In this document: in pieces, positions 58,190 to 64,000 of the stretch | Layout: the number at the start of each line of letters is the position of its first letter | How positions within the stretch are numbered: position 1 is the first letter of the stretch | NCBI RefSeq assembly: GCF_035594035.1 | Contig: NZ_CP141588.1 | Span: forward strand, 2,448,501-2,512,500 | From: Sphingomonas sp. LY54 | Lineage (GTDB): Bacteria > Pseudomonadota > Alphaproteobacteria > Sphingomonadales > Sphingomonadaceae | Length of the DNA stretch: 64,000 bases | Reading direction: 5' to 3' | Notes under the pieces: generated by a model | What the model saw: the letters and a program-made list of their open reading frames with translations, nothing else | The model's database searches: none | What the model was told of the DNA's origin: nothing | Translations under genes and position numbers: made by a program

Positions 58190-59452
58190 TCAGGTCAGCC
58201 AGTCGGGGAGCTTGTCGGCGCGGATCAGCGCTTCGATGTCCTGGCGCTCGCGCACCACCGCCCAGCGATCGCCGTCGACCAGCACTTCGGCGGTCAGCGG
58301 TCGGCTGTTATAGGTGCTCGCCATGGTCGCGGCATAAGCGCCGGCGGTGCGGAAGACGACGAGGTCTCCGGGCGCGACCGCGCCCATGTGGCGGCCGGTG
58401 GCGAAGGTGTCGCCGCTCTCGCACACCGGGCCGACGACATTGGCGACCATCTCGCGCCCGCTCGGCCGGACCGGCTCGATCGCGTGCCAGGCGTCGTAGA
58501 GGCTGGGGCGCATCAGGTCGTTCATCGCGGCATCGAGGATCACGAACGGATCGGTCGCGCCGGGCTTCACGCGGATGACCTCGCTCAGCAGCACGCCGGC
58601 ATTGGCGACGATAAGCCGACCCGGCTCGAAGATCAGCCGGACGTCCCAGTCGCGGGTGATGCGCACGACCATATGGCCGTAATCATAGGGGCTGGGCGGC
58701 GGCGGCTGGTCGAGATCGTAGGGTACGCCGAGGCCGCCGCCGAGATCGGCGTGGGTGATGACGTGGCCGGCGGCGCGCAGGTCGCCGATCAGCGCCCCCA
58801 GTTTCTCGAAGGCGGCGGCGAGCGGGGCGAGATCGGTGAGTTGGCTGCCGATATGGACGGCGACGCCCTGGACCTGGAGACCCGGAAGGTCGCGGGCCTG
58901 GGCATAAGCGGCCGGCGCGTCCGCGATGGCGACGCCGAACTTGTTGTGGGCGGAGCCGGTCGAGATCTTGGCATGTGTGCCCGCCTCGACGTCGGGGTTG
59001 ACGCGGAAGGCCACCGGCGCGGTGCGGCCGAGCGACACCGCGACCTCGGACAGCATCTCGGCTTCCTCGATCGATTCCAGGTTGAACTGGCAGAGCCCGC
59101 CAGACAGCGCATGCGCCATCTCCGCGGCCGTCTTGCCTACGCCCGAGAAGACAATCCTCTCGGCCGGAACGCCGGCCGCGACAGCCCGGCGATATTCGCC
59201 GACCGAGACAACGTCGGCGCCGAGGCCTTCCGCCGCCAGAGTGGCGATCACGGCGGCATTGGGATTGGCCTTCACCGCGAAGGCGACGAGCGGATCGGTG
59301 ACGCCGGCGAGCGCTTCCTTGAACACGCGGGCGTGGCGCTGCATCGTCGCGGAGGAATAGACATAGACCGGGGTGCCGACCGCCTCGGCGATCTCGGCGA
59401 GCGGCACGTCCTCGCAATGAAGCTCGCCGTTGCGGGGGTGGAAATGGTCCAT
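58190..59452 (-). CDS. lysA: diaminopimelate decarboxylase
   Basis: 420 residues from the ATG at 59452 (MDHFHPRNGELHCEDVPLAE). PLP lysine in FAVKANPNAAVIATLAAEGL, the phosphate-binding GGGLG in ADLGGGLGVPYD, EPGRLIVANAGVLL, and the dimer-contributed CESGDTFA near the C-terminus are complete. It makes lysine from meso-diaminopimelate. It is the last gene behind trpG, five bases downstream; an in-frame TTG overlapping the trpG stop is an alternative start. Nothing else of the lysine pathway is nearby. Confidence 0.96.
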   Translation of the reverse strand: MDHFHPRNGELHCEDVPLAEIAEAVGTPVYVYSSATMQRHARVFKEALAGVTDPLVAFAVKANPNAAVIATLAAEGLGADVVSVGEYRRAVAAGVPAERIVFSGVGKTAAEMAHALSGGLCQFNLESIEEAEMLSEVAVSLGRTAPVAFRVNPDVEAGTHAKISTGSAHNKFGVAIADAPAAYAQARDLPGLQVQGVAVHIGSQLTDLAPLAAAFEKLGALIGDLRAAGHVITHADLGGGLGVPYDLDQPPPPSPYDYGHMVVRITRDWDVRLIFEPGRLIVANAGVLLSEVIRVKPGATDPFVILDAAMNDLMRPSLYDAWHAIEPVRPSGREMVANVVGPVCESGDTFATGRHMGAVAPGDLVVFRTAGAYAATMASTYNSRPLTAEVLVDGDRWAVVRERQDIEALIRADKLPDWLT

Positions 59453-59457
59453 GTCTG

Positions 59458-60027
59458 TCAATCGCCCAATATGTTCGCGAGCATGCGGTCGCCGTCGCGG
59501 GTAAGGATGGATTCGGGGTGGAATTGCAACCCCGTCTGCATCGCCTCGCGGTCGCTGATCGCCATCGCCATGCCGTCGATCGCGGCGTGGACGCGGAAGC
59601 GGGCGGGGACGTCGCGCGTGCAGAGCGAGTGGTAGCGGCCGATATGGATCGGCCCCGGCAGGCCTGCGAAAGGACCGGCACCGTCATGGGCGAGGCTGGT
59701 CGCCTTGCCGTGAACGGGCTCGGTCGCCCGGCTGACCGTGCCGCCGGCCTGATGGACGATCGCCTGGTGGCCGAGGCAGACGCCGAGCAGAGGCACGCGG
59801 CCGAGCGCGAGCCCGATCAGATCGACCATGCAGCCGGCATCCTCGGGCCGCCCGGGGCCGGGGGAGAGGACGATCAGCGCGCCTTTCTCCTGGGCGAGCG
59901 CCAGCGCATCCGCCGCGGCGACGCTGTTGCGCAGCACACGCACGTCGGCGCCGAGCCGCTCGAACGCCTCGACCAGGTTGAAGGTGAAGCTGTCGAGATT
60001 GTCGATGAGGAGGACGGACCGGGTCAC
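59458..60027 (-). CDS. trpG: anthranilate synthase glutaminase subunit (TrpG/PabA type)
   Basis: 189 residues from a GTG overlapping the trpE stop by 4 bases. Class I glutaminase: VLLIDNLDSFTFNLVEAFER, VLSPGPGRPEDAG, nucleophile Cys in LLGVCLGHQAIVHQAGG, and His-Glu in GLQFHPESIL. It provides ammonia to TrpE. PabA-type amphibolic function in folate synthesis is possible because such subunits are sometimes shared. Confidence 0.95.
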   Translation of the reverse strand: MTRSVLLIDNLDSFTFNLVEAFERLGADVRVLRNSVAAADALALAQEKGALIVLSPGPGRPEDAGCMVDLIGLALGRVPLLGVCLGHQAIVHQAGGTVSRATEPVHGKATSLAHDGAGPFAGLPGPIHIGRYHSLCTRDVPARFRVHAAIDGMAMAISDREAMQTGLQFHPESILTRDGDRMLANILGD

Positions 60028-61553
60028 GCGGCTGCTCCGGTGGCGGCGAGGACGGAGAGCAGGGCCGAGGCCTTGCGCCTTGTCTCGTCGGCTTCGCGCT
60101 GCGGATCGGAATCGTAGACGACGCCCGCGCCGGCGCGGACATAGGCGATGCCGTCCTTGACCACCGCCGATCGGATGACGACGCCCGTATCCATCAGCCC
60201 CTCGCCGTTGATCCAGCCGATGGCGCCGCCATAGGGGCCCCTTTTGGTAACTTCGAACTCGCGCAGTAACTGGGTGGCGCGGATCTTGGGCGCGCCGGTC
60301 AGCGTGCCGACGTTGAGGCAGGCCTGCAGCGCATGGAGCGCATCGAGGCCGTCGCGCAGGCGGCCTGTGACGGACGAGACGAGATGCATCACGCGGGCGT
60401 AGCGCTCGACGCTCATCAGCCGGGCGACGCGGCGCGTGCCCGACCGGCTGACGCGGGCGACGTCATTCCTCGCCAGATCGACCAGCATCATATGTTCGGC
60501 GGTCTCCTTCTGGTCGAGCCGCATCTCCGCCTCGAGCCGGTCGTCCTCGTCGTCAGTGAGGCCGCGCGGGCGGGTGCCGGCGATCGGCTTCACCTCGACC
60601 TCGTGCGCGCCCTCGCCGCCGAACACGCGAACCGACGTCTCGGGCGAGGCGCCGAACAGGATGTGGTCGGGGCCGGCGACGAAGAACTGGTAGGGGCTGG
60701 GATCGAGCCGGCGCTGGGCGGCGTAGCTCAGCAGCGGTCTGGGGCAGGGCGCACGGAACGTGCGCGACGGCACGATCTGGTAGACGTCGCCCTCCGCGAT
60801 ATGCGCGCGCAGCTTCGAGACGATCGCGCCATAGGCTTCGTCGTCGAGGTCGACCGCGGTCGCCTCCGCGGCGGTGGGGACAGGCGGTTCGGGAAGCGCG
60901 GCGACGCTGGCGCAGCGCTCGACGAGCGCGGCGAGCCTCCGGGAGGCGTCGTGATAGGCCGCTTCGCCCGGCCCGAAGGCGGTGCAGAGGGCCCGCGGCC
61001 TGGCCCCGGGCTCGAACACGATCAGCGATTCCGCGAGCCAGAACACATAATCGGGGAAGCCGAGTGGGTCCTCTGCATTGGCCGGCAAGGTCTCGAACAA
61101 GTCGGCCTGATCGAACGCGACTACGCCCAATGCGGCGATCGTGAACGGCTCCTCCTTCGATGCCGGGACGAAACCGGTGGCCGCGCGCAGCGCGTCGAGC
61201 GGCGAGGGGGCGAGCAAGCGGGCTTCGGCGTCGTCGCCCTTCGGACCGGGGAAGCGCAGCGTGAGCCTGCGCGGCGCCGATGCCACGACCCGCGCGTCGA
61301 GCCGCCTCGCCACCGAAGCCAGCACCTGCTCGCCCCCGTTCGACAAGGCGAACAGGGTCACCTCGGGGCCGCGGCATTCGATCCGCACCGCCGCCTGGTC
61401 CATCAGCAGGGTCGGGCCGACGCTGCGCTCCAGCAGGAAGGTATCGGCGCGGCGGCCGTTGTCGGTGAGCGTCGCATAGAGCGCGAGCGGGTCGGGATGG
61501 GCAGGGAGACGGCGCTGGAGAGCCAGCGCCTGGCCTTCGGCGAGCGGCTGCAT
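60024..61553 (-). CDS. trpE: anthranilate synthase component I
   Basis: 509 residues from the ATG that shares one base with the end of the aroF stop. N-terminal Trp-feedback motif is LLERS (in DTFLLERSVGPTLL). Chorismate-binding domain motifs are YQIVPSRTFRAPC, PYQFFVAGPDHILFGASPET, VEVKPIAGTRPRGLTDDED, LVDLARNDVARVS and GAPKIRATQLL. With TrpG it makes anthranilate from chorismate and glutamine. The presence of the LLExS site implies tryptophan inhibition of the enzyme, in addition to the attenuator upstream. Confidence 0.96.
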   Translation of the reverse strand: MQPLAEGQALALQRRLPAHPDPLALYATLTDNGRRADTFLLERSVGPTLLMDQAAVRIECRGPEVTLFALSNGGEQVLASVARRLDARVVASAPRRLTLRFPGPKGDDAEARLLAPSPLDALRAATGFVPASKEEPFTIAALGVVAFDQADLFETLPANAEDPLGFPDYVFWLAESLIVFEPGARPRALCTAFGPGEAAYHDASRRLAALVERCASVAALPEPPVPTAAEATAVDLDDEAYGAIVSKLRAHIAEGDVYQIVPSRTFRAPCPRPLLSYAAQRRLDPSPYQFFVAGPDHILFGASPETSVRVFGGEGAHEVEVKPIAGTRPRGLTDDEDDRLEAEMRLDQKETAEHMMLVDLARNDVARVSRSGTRRVARLMSVERYARVMHLVSSVTGRLRDGLDALHALQACLNVGTLTGAPKIRATQLLREFEVTKRGPYGGAIGWINGEGLMDTGVVIRSAVVKDGIAYVRAGAGVVYDSDPQREADETRRKASALLSVLAATGAAA

Positions 61554-62566
61554 CAGAGCGTGCGTCCGACTGCGCGGACGACCGGGGCGAGCGCTTCCAT
61601 CAGCGCCTTGAACTGGTCCGGGTAGAGCGATTGCGCGCCGTCCGACAAGGCGACCGCCGGGTTCTCGTGCACTTCGACGAGCAGACCGTCGGCGCCGCAC
61701 GCCGCTGCCGCCAGCGACATCGGGATGACGAGATCGCGCACGCCGGTGCCGTGGCTCGGATCGACCAGCACGGGCAGGTGGGTCTTCTGCTTGATGTAGG
61801 GGATCGCGTTGAGGTCGAGCGTGTTGCGGGTGGCCGTCTCGAACGTGCGGATGCCGCGCTCGACCAGCACGATCTGGTCGTTGCCGGCGGCGAGCAGATA
61901 TTCGGCGGCGAGCAGCAATTCCTCGATTCTGGCCGACATGCCGCGCTTCAGCACGACCGGCTTGCCGGCCTTGCCGACGGCGCGGAGCAGGGAGAAATTC
62001 TGCATGTTGCGCGCGCCAATCTGGAGCGCGCCGGCATATTCCACGACGAGATCCAGGTCGGCGGTGTCCATGACCTCGGTCACCACCGGCATGCCGAGTT
62101 CGTCGCCGACCTCGCGCAGAATCTTGAGCCCGGCCGGGCCGTGGCCGGAAAAGCCATAGGGGCTGGTGCGCGGCTTGTAGGCGCCGGCGCGGATCGCCGC
62201 CGCGCCCGACTCCTTGGCCGCGAGCGCGCTGGCGCGAAGCTGCTCATGGGTCTCGACCGCGCAGGGGCCGGCGATGACCTGGAACGCGGCGCCGCCGATC
62301 GCGACCTTGCCGATGCGGACGATCGTGTCGTGCGGGTGGAGCTCGCGGCTCACCAATTTGTACGGGGCAAGGATCGGCTTCACCGCCTCCACCATCGGAT
62401 GGCTTTCGAGCTGCAAACCGGCGAGCACGCGTTCGTCGCCGAGCGCGCCGAGGACGACGCGTTCCGAGCCGGGCATGTGCAGCGGTTTCAGCCCGGCGCC
62501 GGAGATGCGGGCGAGGATTTCCTCGGCGGAACGGGACGTGGCTTCGGGTTTCAGGACGATGATCAT
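61553..62566 (-). CDS. aroF: 3-deoxy-7-phosphoheptulonate (DAHP) synthase
   Basis: 337 residues, type I-beta form. Residues about 1-70 are an N-terminal ferredoxin-like regulatory domain ([20 protein letters not shown]); the barrel follows with [52 protein letters not shown] with VVLKRGM, and [16 protein letters not shown]. It condenses phosphoenolpyruvate and erythrose-4-phosphate, the entry to aromatic synthesis. It is the first structural gene after the trp-type leader, so this isoenzyme is probably tuned to tryptophan need. Confidence 0.95.
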   Translation of the reverse strand: MIIVLKPEATSRSAEEILARISGAGLKPLHMPGSERVVLGALGDERVLAGLQLESHPMVEAVKPILAPYKLVSRELHPHDTIVRIGKVAIGGAAFQVIAGPCAVETHEQLRASALAAKESGAAAIRAGAYKPRTSPYGFSGHGPAGLKILREVGDELGMPVVTEVMDTADLDLVVEYAGALQIGARNMQNFSLLRAVGKAGKPVVLKRGMSARIEELLLAAEYLLAAGNDQIVLVERGIRTFETATRNTLDLNAIPYIKQKTHLPVLVDPSHGTGVRDLVIPMSLAAAACGADGLLVEVHENPAVALSDGAQSLYPDQFKALMEALAPVVRAVGRTL

Positions 62567-62593
62567 GGAGCGGTTTCCGGATGGGAGGAGACG

Positions 62594-62618
62594 AAAAAAA
62601 GCCCGCCTGAGGCGGGCC
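62594..62618 (-). terminator. intrinsic terminator of the trp-type attenuator
   Basis: On the minus strand GCCCGCC-TCA-GGCGGGC is directly followed by seven T, a near-perfect intrinsic terminator (stem 7 bp), 28 bases before the aroF start. It is placed where an attenuator is expected. The left arm AGGCCCGCC can instead pair with GGCGCGCCT (62670-62678) at the end of the leader peptide with one mismatch. Confidence 0.88.
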
Positions 62619-62637
62619 TGGTCGGGTGGATCGGGGT

Positions 62638-62654
62638 CCTCTCGCGGCGAGAGG
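62638..62654 (-). other. second leader hairpin between trpL and the terminator
   Basis: CCTCTCG-CCG-CGAGAGG on the minus strand is a perfect 7-bp hairpin between the leader peptide stop and the terminator. It may be a pause hairpin or a spacer that keeps antiterminator strands apart. Confidence 0.55.
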
Positions 62655-62664
62655 AAGCGTCAAT

Positions 62665-62781
62665 CTACGAGGCGCGCCAACGGCATTCGGTCGAGGGCCA
62701 GCGCCACCAAGTGTTCGACACGCGCGCGTCCGCGGCGGCGGGAGCCGCGGCGGAAACAGCAAAGGCGAAGCGCGTCGTCAT
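62665..62781 (-). CDS. trpL: trp-type leader peptide with four Trp codons
   Basis: 38 residues from ATG at 62781 to TAG at 62665. Trp codons are at positions 25, 26, 28 and 35 (SNTWWRWPSTECRWRAS at the end), against an expected one or fewer. The region is followed by an antiterminator strand, a hairpin and an intrinsic terminator, then aroF-trpE-trpG. This is the classical arrangement for ribosome-stalling attenuation. A GTG at codon 21 would give an 18-residue version. The promoter is so close that the transcript may begin at or near the ATG (leaderless), as reported for rhizobial trpL. Confidence 0.85.
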   Translation of the reverse strand: MTTRFAFAVSAAAPAAADARVSNTWWRWPSTECRWRAS

Positions 62782-62789
62782 CGGGCCAA

Positions 62790-62818
62790 GGCTAGGCGAG
62801 TTGGCAGCGGCGCGTCAA
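62790..62818 (-). promoter_or_regulatory. promoter of the trpL-aroF-trpE-trpG operon
   Basis: TTGACG (62818-62813) and CTAGCC (62795-62790) on the minus strand with a 17-base spacer. Transcription would begin within a few bases of the trpL ATG at 62781. The -10 element is weak against the E. coli consensus but resembles those of alphaproteobacteria. Confidence 0.5.
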
Positions 62819-62841
62819 CCGAGCTTTGCTGCGCGGCAGAA

Positions 62842-63372
62842 TCAGGCGAGGTGGCGCGCCAGCACGACGAAGGCGAGATCGCGGGTTCGCGGCAGGCCGA
62901 AGCGCGGATCGTCGAGCGGGAAGGGGCGCTCTTCGCCCGTGCGGGCGTAGCCGCGGCGTTCGTAATAAGCGATCAGCTCGGGCCGCTGGCGGATCACCGT
63001 CATCTCGATCCGGCGGGCGCCGAACAAGGCCTGCGCGTCATGCTCGGCCGCCGCGATCAGCAATTTGCCGAGGCCGCCGGCCTGTCGCCCCGGATCGACC
63101 GACAGCATGCCGAGATAGGCGGTGCCATGGCCCTTGTCGCTGATCTGGACGCAGCCGACGATCGCGCCCTCGTCGACCGCGACGAGCATACGCTGCCGGG
63201 GGTCGGCCAGGATCTCGGCCAAGCCGGCCTCGTCAGTGCGCTGGCCGCCGAGCAGGTCGGCCTCGTGGGTCCAGCCCATGCGGGCGCTGTCGCCGCGATA
63301 AGCGCTTTCGACCAACGCGTGCAGGCGGGGCAGGTCGGCGGGGGTGGCGGTCCGGATCGAGCGCGCGGTCAT
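62842..63372 (-). CDS. GNAT-family N-acetyltransferase
   Basis: 176 residues, single GNAT domain: RTATPADLPRLHALVESAYR at the N-terminus, VGCVQISDKGHGTAYLGMLS for strand four, acetyl-CoA loop VDPGRQAGGLGKLLIAAAEH, and MTVIRQRPELIAYYERRGYA. The substrate is unknown. The gene lies between the trp operon promoter and an efflux gene on the same strand. Confidence 0.92.
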   Translation of the reverse strand: MTARSIRTATPADLPRLHALVESAYRGDSARMGWTHEADLLGGQRTDEAGLAEILADPRQRMLVAVDEGAIVGCVQISDKGHGTAYLGMLSVDPGRQAGGLGKLLIAAAEHDAQALFGARRIEMTVIRQRPELIAYYERRGYARTGEERPFPLDDPRFGLPRTRDLAFVVLARHLA

Positions 63373-63420
63373 CGCCGCGCTATGACGCGCGCACGCCCGC
63401 AGCGCCAGAGCGAAGAGGGC

Positions 63421-64000
63421 TTAGCGGCGCGCGCCGCCGCCGAGAGCGCGGTAAAGATCGATCGCGGCTTCGAGCCGCTCCTGCAACGCCACGGCCCGCG
63501 CATCCTCGGCATCGACGAGACCGCCCTCGGCGTCGAGAACGACCTGGAGGTCGGCTTCCCCTTCGAGATATTGCAGCCGCGCGAGCCGGGCCGTGGTGCG
63601 CGCCTCGGCGACCGCGTCGGACAGCAGGATTTCGCGCTCCGCCGAGCGGGCGACTCCCGCCAACGCATCCTCGGTCTCCGACAGAGCAGTGAGCAGGGTC
63701 TTGCGATAGAGTTCGACGCTCTCGTGCTGCGAGGCCGTGGCATAATCCAACCCGCCCTGCAGCCGCGCGCGGTCGAAGATCGGCGCGAGGATATCGGCCC
63801 CGGCGGAGAGGGTTGTGCCGATCGGTCCGCCGACGGTCGCGGCCTGGCCGAGCGCCGCTGCGCTGAGCGTCAGCCGCGGCAGGAAGGCGGCGCGCGCCAC
63901 CGCCACGTCGCCATTGGCGGCGGCGATGCGGGCCTCGGCCGCGCGCAGGTCCGGCCGCCGCACCAGCAGCATGGCCGGCGGCTCCGGCGCGAAGGCGGGG
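63421..64000 (-). CDS. outer-membrane efflux protein (NodT/OprM family), C-terminal part (partial)
   Basis: The gene enters from the right edge; 193 codons are visible. The TolC-fold second half is clear: VRRPDLRAAEARIAAANGDV (the RRPD motif of the RND outer-membrane lipoproteins), AAFLPRLTLSAAAL, then long helices with VELYRKTLLTALSETEDALA and RLARLQYLEGEADLQVVLDA, and a short end YRALGGGARR. These proteins form trimeric channels for RND or other efflux pumps. The missing N-terminus would show whether it is a lipoprotein. Confidence 0.92.
   Translation of the reverse strand, partial: PAFAPEPPAMLLVRRPDLRAAEARIAAANGDVAVARAAFLPRLTLSAAALGQAATVGGPIGTTLSAGADILAPIFDRARLQGGLDYATASQHESVELYRKTLLTALSETEDALAGVARSAEREILLSDAVAEARTTARLARLQYLEGEADLQVVLDAEGGLVDAEDARAVALQERLEAAIDLYRALGGGARR

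Overview
The window is GC-rich, densely packed bacterial DNA. Gene content, start-codon use (many GTG and TTG starts, 4-bp stop/start overlaps), the LOV-HTH regulator, the tail of a cyanide-insensitive-type bd oxidase and several families of short palindromic intergenic repeats all suggest an alphaproteobacterium, most likely of the Sphingomonadales. This is inference from content; there is no rRNA or other taxonomic marker. I saw no tRNA, CRISPR array, insertion sequence or prophage.

Layout. 0-3.5 kb: end of a bd-type oxidase operon (cydB plus a 39-residue DUF2474 subunit), an MgtE-type Mg transporter and the GTPase typA. 3.6-9.4 kb: small accessory genes, including a LOV blue-light regulator next to a fasciclin protein and a DUF378 protein, a TM2 protein, a Phd/PIN toxin-antitoxin pair and small secreted or membrane proteins. 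9.6-20.9 kb: cell-envelope genes: a serine hydrolase, a penicillin-acylase-type Ntn hydrolase, a TbpB-like lipoprotein translationally coupled to a Slam-like outer-membrane translocon, a SleB hydrolase, a PilZ protein and AlkB. 21-34 kb: an acyl-CoA catabolic block (FadB-like enzyme, two SDRs, four acyl-CoA dehydrogenases including a probable heteromeric pair, a flavin monooxygenase), interrupted by palindromic repeats. 34.3-42 kb: an unusual locus with both glycosyltransferase families named for arsenosugar biosynthesis (TIGR04282, TIGR04283), a DedA-type membrane domain fused to a flavin disulfide reductase, a radical SAM enzyme, MTA phosphorylase and glycerate kinase. 42-62.6 kb: amino-acid biosynthesis: an orphan cysD, a methionine operon (aspartokinase-homoserine dehydrogenase fusion, metX, metB), a complete histidine set including hisN and a hisC-hisB fusion, and an aroF-trpE-trpG-lysA operon. 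The right edge has a GNAT enzyme and the C-terminal part of a TolC-like outer-membrane efflux protein.

How the parts work together. The biosynthetic right half is the best understood, and its control elements can be read directly. The methionine operon has a folded leader resembling the SAM-I/SAM-IV riboswitch clan, with a hairpin sequestering the Shine-Dalgarno and a competing pairing. The aroF-trpE-trpG-lysA operon starts with a leader peptide carrying four Trp codons, then a textbook terminator and a potential antiterminator. The his operon is headed by a TrpR-like YerC gene whose upstream region carries an inverted repeat. The aspartokinase-homoserine dehydrogenase lacks ACT domains, fitting control by the leader RNA rather than allostery. 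Palindromic repeats have inserted between genes of several operons and in two places appear to supply the ribosome binding site of the next gene.
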